Positions 7,599-15,508 are shown, counted from the first letter of the stretch. The stretch is 39,598 nucleotides of DNA from Desmonostoc geniculatum HA4340-LM1 (GCA_019359545.1 JAHHHB010000065.1:1-39598); one strand, 5' to 3'. Made by a program: numbers and translations. Notes: a model not told the origin generated them from the letters alone.

Positions 7599-9227
7599 TT
7601 AATCTGCTGGGAGTACAGGTAATAAAAGATGAGAATTAAACTCGCCTCCACAATTCACAGTTAAGGTGATAATCTGAGCATCTGGTAAACTATCGCTACT
7701 GGTAATTGCACTGTTTCCAGAATTCATTGCGTAGGCTGGAAAACACGCCGCACTTAAACTTACACGCAAGGCGTTTCCTTTGGCAATTCGCGCACAAGTC
7801 GCTTGTAGCTGAATTTTTGTAGACACGCTAACATCTCGACAATGTACATAACCTTGGGTCAAATTATATACGTGCCCATCAGGATGTACTTCGGATAACA
7901 CCACAGACAAATCATAACTGAGTTGGTCGGCAGTACAGCAGATTTCCACTATTACATCCCCTGCTAAATGTAAATCTTCTTCTAGCGGTTCGCTGGTGTA
8001 AGTTAAAACATCGGAACGACAATCAAGATGCGATCGCTCAAATACACCCGCAGGAATTCCCCCATGACCACCCAAGGCTGGAACTGGACGCCAAGGGTCG
8101 TGAACTAATACATCAAAAGAATTTTGGATTTTGGATTTTGGATTTTGGATTAGGGTTCCGGAGTCTTGGCGGATGCTGGCTAGTCCGGTGGTTGACAAAA
8201 AGTAGGTTTTGTGTATTGGCGTAGGTAGGTCGGAGAAAGTGCGCCAAATATTGGTTCCCATTTCAAATAGGCAAACGGGTGATTCATCTAATAAACCTGT
8301 ATTTTCGCCTTTGAGAAATTCGTCAAACCAGCGAATTTGCATTTTGTCTACGGGACTCGCAGCTTTAGCGCCAAAGTCAATTTCTCCAGCTTTGCGACTC
8401 CAAGGCAAATGTGCCCAAGCACCGACTAACAAATGTTGAGGTTTAGTGCTACGGGCTGCCATATCTTTATATAAATGTAGAGTGCCACGTAGATAAGTAT
8501 CAAACCATCCTCCGATGTGGAACATGGGTAAATCAACAGCTTGCAAGTGGTGTTTGGGCGAAAGTTTTTCCCAGTATTCATCGGGTTGAGAATGTGCCAG
8601 CCACTCATGATAAAAGGACTCTGGGGCGAGTTGTTGGAGAATTTCTGGATTAGTTAAAGGCAGATTACGAGAAGCAGCAAACAAGGCTTGATAGGCTGTT
8701 TTATCTCCTCGCAAACGGGCGGTTTCTGTAGCTAATTGAATTGCCCAAGCGAGGTTCGTTTGTAAACAGAATGCTCCGCCTTCATAAGCCCAATCTGTAT
8801 ATAAATCATAGCCAATCATGGCAGGACAAATTGTTATCAGGGCGCTTGGTTGATTAACTGCGGCATATAGCTGAGTCATTCCTTGATAGGAAAAGCCATA
8901 CATGCCAACTTTCCCATTACTACCAGGTAAATTTGCTGCCCAATTTACTGTATCTTCGCCATCTAATATTTCGTGGGTAAATAATTGAAATTCGCCTTCA
9001 GAAGTACCGCGTCCCCGGATATCTTGAATGACGACGATGTAGCCGTGGGCAGCATACCAAGTAGGGTGGGCATAGACAACAGTAGATGCGATCGCTCTAC
9101 CATAGGGTTGTCGCATTAATAATACCGGAAATTCACCCTCGGCAACAGGGCGGTAGATGTCTGCATCCAAGCGTACACCGTCGCGGGTGTGCATGGAGGC
9201 GGTTTGTTTGGGGAGGACTTTGAGCAT
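7599..9227 (-). CDS. CocE/NonD-family alpha/beta hydrolase (peptidase S15-like)
   Basis: The 542-residue product has an N-terminal S15 alpha/beta-hydrolase domain with RDGVRLDADIYRP, IQDIRGRGTSEG and the nucleophile elbow GMYGFSYQG (Ser113). A cap with DKMQIRWFDEFLKGENTG follows, then VHDPWRPVPALGGHGG, and finally the C-terminal jelly-roll (PepX_C), LHLAGDVIVEICCTADQ. Related enzymes hydrolyse esters or acyl-proline bonds, such as cocaine esterase and glutaryl-7-ACA acylase, so the substrate cannot be named. Residues about 360-370 (TLIQNPKSKIQNS) are encoded by an in-frame heptamer repeat array, a probable neutral insertion in a surface loop between the hydrolase and jelly-roll parts. It is convergent with the Ap4A phosphorylase gene, with about 50 bases between stops. 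Confidence 0.88.
   Translation of the reverse strand: MLKVLPKQTASMHTRDGVRLDADIYRPVAEGEFPVLLMRQPYGRAIASTVVYAHPTWYAAHGYIVVIQDIRGRGTSEGEFQLFTHEILDGEDTVNWAANLPGSNGKVGMYGFSYQGMTQLYAAVNQPSALITICPAMIGYDLYTDWAYEGGAFCLQTNLAWAIQLATETARLRGDKTAYQALFAASRNLPLTNPEILQQLAPESFYHEWLAHSQPDEYWEKLSPKHHLQAVDLPMFHIGGWFDTYLRGTLHLYKDMAARSTKPQHLLVGAWAHLPWSRKAGEIDFGAKAASPVDKMQIRWFDEFLKGENTGLLDESPVCLFEMGTNIWRTFSDLPTPIHKTYFLSTTGLASIRQDSGTLIQNPKSKIQNSFDVLVHDPWRPVPALGGHGGIPAGVFERSHLDCRSDVLTYTSEPLEEDLHLAGDVIVEICCTADQLSYDLSVVLSEVHPDGHVYNLTQGYVHCRDVSVSTKIQLQATCARIAKGNALRVSLSAACFPAYAMNSGNSAITSSDSLPDAQIITLTVNCGGEFNSHLLLPVLPAD
8121..8151. repeat. Heptamer repeat (ATTTTGG) inside the hydrolase reading frame
   Basis: ATTTTGG is repeated about four times within the CocE-type gene. 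The reading frame stays open and the array encodes QNPKSKIQN on the minus strand. Such arrays are normally intergenic in this genome type. Confidence 0.85.
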
Positions 9228-9471
9228 GAATATGATAATCTTGGGGTGGCGTTGCTGAATAATGGGATGAATATCTCACGCAAAGGCGCAAAGACGCAAA
9301 GGAAAATCCATAAAATCATCCTGCAATTATGCAACGGCCTTGGGCTATTGTTTGCGTAAGTCCTGATGATATCAATTTGTATTTGGAAAGGTAATTTCAC
9401 AATTTTTATTTACTATCTCTGCCACAGCAAAAATTACGTTTTAAAAAGCGGAATAGGATGAATACTTTTTG

Positions 9472-9558
9472 ACCCCACCCTAACCCTCCCCTTATAAAGG
9501 GGAGGGAACAGGATTTTCTTGTTTCCCCCCAATATATCGGGGGGATTAAGGGGGGTAA
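9472..9558. repeat. Dispersed CCCTAACCCTCCCC hairpin repeat, copy 1
   Basis: ACCCCACCCTAACCCTCCCC leads into a CTCCCC..GGGGAG stem. A second stem, CCCCCC(9525-9530)..GGGGGG, follows, and the element ends in GATTAAGGGGGGTA. A closely related copy lies at 15287-15370. The remainder of the 9228-9675 gap contains a CGCAAAGGCGCAAAGACGCAAAG word (9279-9301), a common cyanobacterial dispersed repeat, and no gene. Confidence 0.8.
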
Positions 9559-9626
9559 TAATTCAATTCACAACATACCACTTTTCAAACATCCTCTTAG
9601 GCTTAATCCAAGCTTGCGCCAAAAAT

Positions 9627-9668
9627 AGATCCCCGACTTTTCTAAAAAGTCGGGGATCTGAATTTTTT
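9627..9668. terminator. Strong hairpin terminator, probably bidirectional
   Basis: AGATCCCCGACTTTT (9627-9641) pairs perfectly with 9645-9659 over a 3-base loop. On the plus strand it is followed by a T6 run, and on the minus strand by TATTTTTGG. It lies just past the stop of the minus-strand gene at 9676-9960, so it most likely ends that transcript. Confidence 0.75.
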
Positions 9669-9675
9669 CAACTGC

Positions 9676-9960
9676 TTATTGCATTAAAATCTGACGGATT
9701 AAAATACTCATCACTTCATCAGCATTACCAGTTGGTACTAATAGACTCCAGTCGCCGGCGCTGGCGTAGCCAATAACTTGCAAATAATGAATTGTGCTGG
9801 TGACAGCTTTTGAAGAACCAATCAATGTATGTTTAATCGGTTCTCTTTTGGGTAATGGATTTTGAGCAGGTTGATTTAAGGCGGGTATATTTAAATTTTC
9901 GCCACTCAAGTATTGTTGCAGTTGGGAACGCTCTTGTAGAAACTCTTCTTCTTGTGCCAT
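9676..9960 (-). CDS. Hypothetical protein, 94 residues
   Basis: I do not recognise a family. The N-terminal half is hydrophilic (EEEFLQERSQLQQYLSGENL, then a Pro-rich stretch). The C-terminal half alternates charged and hydrophobic residues (TSTIHYLQVIGYASAGDWSL, then VMSILIRQILMQ) and looks folded. There is no signal peptide or membrane helix. A clean ATG start at 9960 and a strong terminator immediately after the stop support a real gene. Upstream lies a HIP1-containing hairpin (9995-10034) that could form in the leader. Confidence 0.6.
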   Translation of the reverse strand: MAQEEEFLQERSQLQQYLSGENLNIPALNQPAQNPLPKREPIKHTLIGSSKAVTSTIHYLQVIGYASAGDWSLLVPTGNADEVMSILIRQILMQ

Positions 9961-9994
9961 GATGTGAATTATCTCTCAGAATGAGGGTTTAGGG

Positions 9995-10034
9995 AAAGGC
10001 GATCGCAAGCTCTTGCCGGAGGGCGATCGCCTTT
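9995..10034. repeat. Inverted repeat built from two HIP1 octamers
   Basis: AAAGGCGATCGC (9995-10006) and GCGATCGCCTTT (10023-10034) are exact reverse complements around a 16-base loop, 35 bases upstream of the ATG at 9960. It may fold in the leader of that gene. No attenuator reading frame is visible. Confidence 0.6.
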
Positions 10035-10157
10035 CTTATTCTCATAAAAAAGTATAAATTTATACTTGTCAATTACTTGAATGAAAAAAAATCAGCATTT
10101 ATCAGCAATTTTTTGAAGAATTTTATCTAAATTTCATGTTTTGGCTAAATTCAATCA

Positions 10158-10378
10158 GCAAAAGCTGCAATTACTTTCTCAAAACAAGCTTTTGCTTTCT
10201 CAAAACAAGCTTTTATTTTCTGATTTTGGTGTTTTCCGCAAGCAAAAGCAGCTTTTACTTTCTCAAAAGCAGCTTTTGCTTTCTGATTTTGGTGTTTTCC
10301 GCAAGCAAAAGCAACTTTTACTTTCTCAAAACCAGCTTTTGCTTTCTGATTTTGGTGTTTTACGCAAGCAAAAGCAGC
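10158..10378. repeat. 63-bp minisatellite with internal palindromes
   Basis: Units begin at 10211, 10274 and 10337, exactly 63 bases apart. The third is partial. Each carries CTGATTTTGGTGTTTT(C/A)CGCAAGC and TTTACTTTCTCAAAA. Two 21-base half-units (CTTTTGCTTTCTCAAAACAAG type) precede them from about 10168. AGCAAAAGCAGCTTTTGCT-type palindromes occur at each junction, so the array can fold into serial hairpins. A plus-strand frame is open through it because the period is a multiple of three. It runs into the antisense of the cupin gene, so I do not call it a gene. This fills most of the 9961-10490 gap. Confidence 0.85.
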
Positions 10379-10400
10379 AATACGGTTTGGTTAAGGCACC

Positions 10401-10465
10401 AGACGCGATAAATCGCCGTCTCTACAATAATCAATCTCTTGTAGAGACGGCGATTTATCGCGTCT
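10401..10465. repeat. Perfect 27-bp-arm hairpin of the dispersed GAGACG..CGCGTCT repeat family
   Basis: The 27 bases at 10401-10427 (AGACGCGATAAATCGCC then GTCTCTACAA) are the exact reverse complement of 10439-10465, with an 11-base loop. Shorter relatives occur at 11017-11036 and 13354-13381, and a half-copy (ATCGCGTCTCTTCCC) near 20470. It lies just beyond the stop of the cupin gene. Confidence 0.85.
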
Positions 10466-10490
10466 TTGATTGTCAATTCTGTATTCTTCT

Positions 10491-10946
10491 TCAACAAGGC
10501 ATTAAAGCATCTAATCTCCCTAGTACTGCCATATCTTCTGCATCTAACTCTACTGGTGTTCCACTGCGAATTAATTCAGAAAAGTCTTCATTAGGCACCA
10601 TCACAGTTAGGGTATATAAACGAGTGGAACCTGTATTTTTAATCAAATGCGTACCAGTGGGAGGCACTAATAAACTATCTCCAGCTTTGATGTTAGCAAT
10701 CTTGCCGTCACACATGGCGATCGCTTCCCCTTTGAGGACAAAGAACATTTCCACCGCCCATTGATGGCGATTTGGCGGTGTTTGTCCTCCCACATCAAAG
10801 ATTTCTATACAGCAAGTCAAGGAAGTATTGGCATTTGTGGAATCGAAGATAATCGCTAACCGATTAGAGTCATCGGGACTGATGCGATATACTTGGTAAT
10901 CTTTGAGAGATTTGATAACCGGAATTACACAACGAGTAGCGTGCAT
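10491..10946 (-). CDS. Cupin-domain protein
   Basis: The 151-residue product is a single-domain cupin. Motif 1 is NRHQWAVEMFFVLKGEAI, with a His and Glu typical of metal coordination. Motif 2 includes GDSLLVPPTGTHLIKNTGS, with another His. There is no signal peptide. Single cupins serve as dioxygenases, isomerases or small-molecule sensors, so the substrate cannot be deduced. It is followed on the same strand, about 90 bases downstream of the cysteine hydrolase stop, and the two may belong to one functional set with the divergent amidohydrolase. Confidence 0.85.
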   Translation of the reverse strand: MHATRCVIPVIKSLKDYQVYRISPDDSNRLAIIFDSTNANTSLTCCIEIFDVGGQTPPNRHQWAVEMFFVLKGEAIAMCDGKIANIKAGDSLLVPPTGTHLIKNTGSTRLYTLTVMVPNEDFSELIRSGTPVELDAEDMAVLGRLDALMPC

Positions 10947-11016
10947 TTATTTATCCTTATAATTAATTAATCTCACGCACGAGGCAAGAGAGGCGCAGAG
11001 AGGGATTCTCTTGTAG

Positions 11017-11036
11017 AGACGCGATGAATCGCGTCT
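11017..11036. repeat. AGACGCGAT-GA-ATCGCGTCT dispersed palindrome
   Basis: Nine-base perfect arms flank a 2-base centre, ending 1 base before the stop codon of the cysteine hydrolase at 11038. It is the same family as 10401-10465 and 13354-13381. No T-run follows on the minus strand, so a terminator role is uncertain. Confidence 0.75.
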
Positions 11037-11037
11037 T

Positions 11038-11808
11038 TTAATGATTCATCGCTGTTAAAATCTCTTGGGAATCGGTGACGAAACCGAAGCATTGTTTGAC
11101 GTTGTAGAGTGTCGCCAACCAACAATATTCAGGTGATGTTGTGGCGGTGCAGTCTTTGACTAATATGCAGTCATATCCTAAGAAGTTGGCATCACATAAT
11201 GTAGTTAGCACACATTGGTCGGCATTGACACCAGCAAAGAATAGTGTCGTTTTTCCGAGATTCTTCAAAATACTGTCTAAGGGAGTGTCCCAAAAGCCAC
11301 TCATGCGGTATTTGTCCACAAGAATATCTTCTCTTAGCGGTTGTAGTTCGTCTACTACCGCCGCCGCCCAACTACCTGCCATGAGTACTTTAGCACCGTT
11401 TTTGGGCAGAGGATCGCCCAAGCCTACGCCGTCGCCTGTGGGGTTGTAGACGTGAAGTGAAGCTGCACTAATGTTAAGTAAGTCGGGACGATTTCCCCAA
11501 TTTATCCAAATTATCGGCACACCAGCAGTACGCAGTTGTGGAAGTAATTTGTTTAAAGGTTCGATGGGCTGACGGGCTGGGGTGACATCGACGCCGATAT
11601 GCGCTAACCAGCCGTCGGGGTGACAGAAGTCGTTTTGCATATCAATGACGAGGATAGCAGCTTTTGCTAAGTCTAGGCGCAGGGTTTTTGTTTCTGTTGC
11701 TAAGATAACGGGTTGTGGGGTTCTTTGAGGACGGGTGATATCTGCAATAGCATCATTCACCGTCCACGCATTTGGCGCAAACCCCAATGTCCGTAATGGT
11801 AAGTTCAT
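11038..11808 (-). CDS. Isochorismatase-family cysteine hydrolase
   Basis: The 256-residue product has the complete catalytic triad of the family: Asp56 in LVIDMQNDF, Lys166 in LVDKYRMSGFWDTPLD and Cys199 in FAGVNADQCVLTTLCDA. An N-terminal extension of about 48 residues precedes the core, as in RutB-like and biuret/ureidoacrylate-type amidohydrolases. The family includes nicotinamidase, N-carbamoylsarcosine amidohydrolase, RutB and biuret hydrolase. The extended length and CVLTT block fit amidase rather than isochorismatase chemistry. It is divergent from the amidohydrolase at 11890, with 81 bases between starts, and runs in the same direction as the cupin. This suggests joint use in breakdown of an amide- or carbamoyl-containing compound. 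The substrate is inference. Confidence 0.88.
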   Translation of the reverse strand: MNLPLRTLGFAPNAWTVNDAIADITRPQRTPQPVILATETKTLRLDLAKAAILVIDMQNDFCHPDGWLAHIGVDVTPARQPIEPLNKLLPQLRTAGVPIIWINWGNRPDLLNISAASLHVYNPTGDGVGLGDPLPKNGAKVLMAGSWAAAVVDELQPLREDILVDKYRMSGFWDTPLDSILKNLGKTTLFFAGVNADQCVLTTLCDANFLGYDCILVKDCTATTSPEYCWLATLYNVKQCFGFVTDSQEILTAMNH

Positions 11809-11889
11809 AAAATTGCAATAGCCAATACCATTTTCTATTTTGTAACTTGAAACTCAGTTGAAAATGCGATCGCTTAATCAAGGTTAAAT

Positions 11890-13290
11890 ATGTTAAGTTT
11901 CACTATCAAAAATGTTTTAATTGCTACTATTGATGATTACGCAACAGTAGATGTACAAGTTGTAGATGGTACAATCGCTGGCATAGCCCCGAATCTCCAG
12001 GTAATCGGTACAGCCATCGATGGTAAAAATAAGTTGCTGCTTCCTGGCTTTTTCAACGCCCACACCCACTCTTCGGAGATGTGGCAACGGGGGATCATGT
12101 CGGTTTTGCCTTTAGAATTGTGGTTGGCGGAGTTGTATGATTTTGCACCCTTAGATACTGAACAAGTTTATCTTAGCGCTTTGGGAACAGCGGTGGAAAC
12201 TTTACTTTCCGGCGGGACGAGTGTAGTAGATCACTTGGTGTTAATTCCAGGACAAGAGTTAGAAACCATCGCCATTGCAACTCGTGCTTACACAGAAGTG
12301 GGAATTCGGGCTTTTATCGCCCCCCTCATTCAAGATGAATCTCTCACCGCAGGTATTCCATCTGGGGAGTCAACACAAAATCATGAGCCTTATTATCGCT
12401 CAACTGCGGCCACATTGGAAATTATTGAAGAAGCGGTGAGACAGTTTCACCGCCCAGAAGAGGGTGTGAATATTTTAGTGGCACCAACGGGGATACAATT
12501 GTGTACTGATGCTTTGTTTGCAGGATGTATTGAATTAAGCGATCGCTACAATCTTTGTCGTCATTCTCATTTACTAGAAACCAGGGCACAGGAAAAACTC
12601 GCCCAAGAAAAGTACGGTTGTACAGCTGTAGAACATTTGCAAAGAATTGGATATTTAAGCAATAAAACTTCTCTAGCCCATTGCGTCTGGTTAAATGATG
12701 CTGATATCGCTATTCTCGCCGAAACTCATTCTACAGTTGTTCATAATCCCTTAAGTAATTTACGTTTAGGCAGTGGCATCGCCCCGATTTTAAAATATCG
12801 CCAAGCTGGTGTAAATGTCACTTTTGGTTGTGATGGTGCCTCTAGTAATGACTCCCAAGATTTGTTAGAAGCGATTAAAATTGGTTCGATTTTACATAAT
12901 ATTACAGATTTAGATTATCAGTACTGGATTACACCCAGACAATCGATAGAAATGGCATCCTTAGGAGGTGCAAAAGCATTTAACCTTGCAGATAAACTAG
13001 GTTCTTTAACCGTTGGTAAACAAGCCGATTTAGTACTTTATGACCTCACCAATTTATCATTACTTCCGCGTACAGATCCTATTGGTTTATTAGTTTTAGG
13101 GCGTCCTAGTAATGTTGTTCATAGTGCTTGGGTGAATGGCAAGCAAATTATTAATGATGGTAAATTTACAACCATTAATGTTGATGAATTGCGCCAAGAA
13201 TTATTTAATCGCAGTCAATGGGAGACGAAACGCAAGTCTGAAATTGTAGCGCAAATCGAGGCTCATTATCGCACGGTTATGGGGTTGTAG
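11890..13290 (+). CDS. Amidohydrolase / TrzA-AtzA-SsnA-type deaminase
   Basis: The 466-residue enzyme of the metal-dependent amidohydrolase superfamily has intact metal and substrate positions: FFNAHTHSSEM (His58 and His60), HSHLLETRAQE, SLAHCVWL and FGCDGASSNDSQDL. It ends with the typical composite-domain strands GKQADLVLYDL and VVHSAWVNGKQII. The subgroup (ATZ/TRZ-like) contains S-adenosylhomocysteine/methylthioadenosine deaminases, chlorohydrolases, guanine and cytosine deaminases. All release ammonia or a halide from a heterocycle or guanidino group. Its divergent neighbour is a cysteine amidohydrolase, so a two-step ring deamination plus amide hydrolysis is plausible. The exact substrate cannot be read from the sequence. 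Confidence 0.85.
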   Translation: MLSFTIKNVLIATIDDYATVDVQVVDGTIAGIAPNLQVIGTAIDGKNKLLLPGFFNAHTHSSEMWQRGIMSVLPLELWLAELYDFAPLDTEQVYLSALGTAVETLLSGGTSVVDHLVLIPGQELETIAIATRAYTEVGIRAFIAPLIQDESLTAGIPSGESTQNHEPYYRSTAATLEIIEEAVRQFHRPEEGVNILVAPTGIQLCTDALFAGCIELSDRYNLCRHSHLLETRAQEKLAQEKYGCTAVEHLQRIGYLSNKTSLAHCVWLNDADIAILAETHSTVVHNPLSNLRLGSGIAPILKYRQAGVNVTFGCDGASSNDSQDLLEAIKIGSILHNITDLDYQYWITPRQSIEMASLGGAKAFNLADKLGSLTVGKQADLVLYDLTNLSLLPRTDPIGLLVLGRPSNVVHSAWVNGKQIINDGKFTTINVDELRQELFNRSQWETKRKSEIVAQIEAHYRTVMGL

Positions 13291-13353
13291 GTTGATGTGC
13301 TTGTAAGTTCCATAATTATTGATATGCAATGCGAAAACTCATGCAAGTTAGCA

Positions 13354-13381
13354 CAAGAGACGCCATTAATCGCGTCTCTTG
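13354..13381. repeat. CAAGAGACGC..GCGTCTCTTG palindrome between convergent genes
   Basis: Ten-base perfect arms (13354-13363 and 13372-13381) flank an 8-base loop between the convergent ends of the amidohydrolase and ABC transporter genes. The family is the same as at 10401 and 11017. It may act as a bidirectional transcription barrier, though no T-run follows. Confidence 0.7.
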
Positions 13382-13390
13382 CTTTACCTA

Positions 13391-15130
13391 CTACCCCTCA
13401 TCTGTAGAGTAAAACTGTTGGGCATAAAAACGGGCATAGCGTCCTTCTTGAGACAAAAGGGAGGTGTGGGTACCAGCTTCAACCACCTGTCCTTGTTCTA
13501 GTACGAGAATGCAGTCAGCCCGACGAACGCTGCTTAGGCGATGGGCGATAATAAACACGGTACGGTTTTCCATCACTCGCTCGATCGCCTCTTGAACTAG
13601 TGCTTCTGATTCTGAATCTAAAGCAGAAGTAGCTTCATCGAGGATGAGAATTCGCGGATCGTTGACAATTGCTCTGGCGATCGCTAATCTTTGGCGTTGT
13701 CCTCCAGATAAGTTAACCCCGCGTTCGCCTACCCAGCTATGGTAACCTTGGGAAAACTGAGTAATAAACGAGTGAGCGTTGGCAATCTTTCCTGCTTCTT
13801 CAATTGCTGCTAAATCTAATTCTTCCTGACCGTAACCGATATTTTGGGCGATCGTTCCCGAAAAAAGCGTAATGTCTTGGGGAACAATGCCAATTTGACG
13901 GCGCAAACTGGTAAGTGTGACATCGCGGATATCAATATCATCAATCAGAATTTCGCCGACTTGAGGATCGTAAAAGCGAAGTAAAAGGTTAATTAACGTC
14001 GATTTCCCCGCCCCAGAAGAACCAACCAAGGCAATAACACTACCAGGTGAAGCATCCAAACAGAGATCCTTGAGGACTGGCTGGCCGGGATCGTAGGCAA
14101 AATTCACATGACGATACTCTACCTTGCCAGCAACTCGCGGTAGTTCCCTAGCATTGGATTTTTCGCTTAAACTAGGCTGCTGAGCCATCAATTCAAAGAT
14201 GCGTTCTACAGAAGCCTCAGTTTGTTTGTATTCGTTGTAATTGCTAATCAACAAATCGATTGGCTGAATCAGGATAGCCACAGCAGCTAAGAAACTGATA
14301 AAGCCTTGAGATGTCAGCTGATTCTGAGAAATCTGCCATCCTCCCAATAGAAACAGCAGCATAATACTGACTGCTTCTAAAAAACCAACAACGGGAAACT
14401 GAATGGATTTGAGTTGTAGGGCGCGATACTTAGCTTGGCGATTGTGTTCTGCTTCTTGATTGAATCGCTTGACTTCATACCCTTGTGCTGCAAAAGCCTG
14501 AACGACGCGAATCCCACTAAAAACTTCAGTTAACAGTGCCGACAAATTGGAAACCTGATTTTGACTCTGGCGAGATAGTACAAGTAATCGCTGACCAAAT
14601 AGCCCGATTAACCAAGCCATCAAGGGAGCCAAAACAAAACTAGCAAGGGTGAGTTGCCAATTCAGGTAGAGCATGTAAATGGGAATCGCAATTAACTGTA
14701 AGAGATTGGAAAGAAACTGATGGGATAACTTGTCTACAATCTCGCCTACGCGATCAATATCTTCAGTCAACCGATAAGTGAGGTCACCCGTTTGTGTAGT
14801 TTCAAAATAATCTAATCCGAGTTTGTGCAGGTGAGCGTAAACCCGCTTACGCAAATTTAAAACCATATTCAGAGCGGCAGCGATCATAAAGACATTCTGC
14901 CCGTATTGACAAAGCCCTCGAAACAAAAATACTAAAGTACCTAGTCCGAGCCAGTAGGCAATCTGGTTAACATTTCCCTGGCCGACAAAAAGAGCGACCT
15001 GACCTGCTAGGTAGGGCAGTGCTAGGGTGAGCAACACAAATCCTAAGATACAAGCTAATCCCCGAACTAACAGCGGCCATTGGGGCCACAGATAAGGCAA
15101 CAGTTGCCAGTAGCTAGAGCGGACTTTCAT
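13391..15130 (-). CDS. ABC transporter, fused permease/ATPase (exporter half-transporter)
   Basis: The 579-residue product is a half-size type IV exporter of the MsbA/McjD class. The six-helix membrane domain spans about residues 1-310, with the intracellular-loop sequence RKRVYAHLHKLGLDYFETTQ then TGDL. The nucleotide-binding domain has Walker A ALVGSSGAGKSTLINLLLRF, Q-loop IGIVPQDITLFSGTI, signature NLSGGQRQRLAIARAI, Walker B RILILDEATSALD and switch His in IIAHRLSSV. It should work as a homodimer, or with a partner not present here, in the inner or thylakoid membrane. The substrate (lipid, peptide or drug) is unknown. It stands alone, with a MITE in its upstream region. Confidence 0.92.
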   Translation of the reverse strand: MKVRSSYWQLLPYLWPQWPLLVRGLACILGFVLLTLALPYLAGQVALFVGQGNVNQIAYWLGLGTLVFLFRGLCQYGQNVFMIAAALNMVLNLRKRVYAHLHKLGLDYFETTQTGDLTYRLTEDIDRVGEIVDKLSHQFLSNLLQLIAIPIYMLYLNWQLTLASFVLAPLMAWLIGLFGQRLLVLSRQSQNQVSNLSALLTEVFSGIRVVQAFAAQGYEVKRFNQEAEHNRQAKYRALQLKSIQFPVVGFLEAVSIMLLFLLGGWQISQNQLTSQGFISFLAAVAILIQPIDLLISNYNEYKQTEASVERIFELMAQQPSLSEKSNARELPRVAGKVEYRHVNFAYDPGQPVLKDLCLDASPGSVIALVGSSGAGKSTLINLLLRFYDPQVGEILIDDIDIRDVTLTSLRRQIGIVPQDITLFSGTIAQNIGYGQEELDLAAIEEAGKIANAHSFITQFSQGYHSWVGERGVNLSGGQRQRLAIARAIVNDPRILILDEATSALDSESEALVQEAIERVMENRTVFIIAHRLSSVRRADCILVLEQGQVVEAGTHTSLLSQEGRYARFYAQQFYSTDEG

Positions 15131-15155
15131 AGTTCAATTCTGTATTGTTATCCTT

Positions 15156-15466
15156 ATACCAATTTGAAAAAAGAATGCGACAAATACATTGGGTAGGGTA
15201 GCACAGCTGTCATTGGTGTCAACTTAACGTGAAACCCTTGTCAAGACGTGATATTCAGTTTTCTCACTGACCATCACTCAACGCGTCACCCCACCCTAAC
15301 CCTCCCCTTGGCAAGGGGAGGGAACTGCATTTCTTTTTCCCCCCTTTATAAGGGGGGATTAAGGGGGGTAAAACGTATGTGGAACAAGCATTGAAGCTTA
15401 AATTGACACCTATGCACAGCTGTGCGCCCCTACTTAATGTGTTAGAAAGATTGTTTGAATTGGTAT
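15156..15466. mobile_element. MITE-like element with about 75-bp imperfect terminal inverted repeats
   Basis: The left end starts ATACCAATTTGAAAAA, continues through TAGGGTAGCACAGCTGTCAT, and reaches TGGTGTCAACTTAA (about 15156-15230). The reverse complement of the right end reads ATACCAATTCAAACAA, GTAGGGGCGCACAGCTGTGC, ATAGGTGTCAATTTAAGCTT. The two ends are clearly related over about 75 bases. The core is the CCCTAACCCTCCCC repeat (15287-15370). A small frame inside is not a convincing gene. The element sits in the promoter region of the ABC exporter and accounts for most of the 15131-15553 gap. Confidence 0.75.
15287..15370. repeat. Dispersed CCCTAACCCTCCCC hairpin repeat, copy 2
   Basis: CACCCCACCCTAACCCTCCC leads into a CTCCCCTTGGCAAGGGGAG stem. 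A CCCCCCTTTATAAGGGGGG stem and ATTAAGGGGGGTA follow. It matches the 9472-9558 copy in order and orientation. Here it forms the centre of the MITE at 15156-15466. Confidence 0.8.
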
Positions 15467-15508
15467 TAACTTCATTATTAAAATTTGGCAGCACCAGTAA
15501 TGTTGTAA

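Noticed and set aside
10158..10378. Possible CRISPR array
   Set aside because: The whole 63-bp unit is repeated, including what would be spacers, and no cas genes are nearby. It is a minisatellite.
10141..10764. Plus-strand 207-codon frame through the minisatellite
   Set aside because: Its first part is translated repeat DNA and the rest is antisense to the well-supported cupin gene. It has no ATG start or family match.
15264..15494. 76-codon frame inside the MITE
   Set aside because: It consists of translated hairpin repeat (PLIPPYKGG-type residues), which is typical of spurious ORFs in cyanobacterial repeats.
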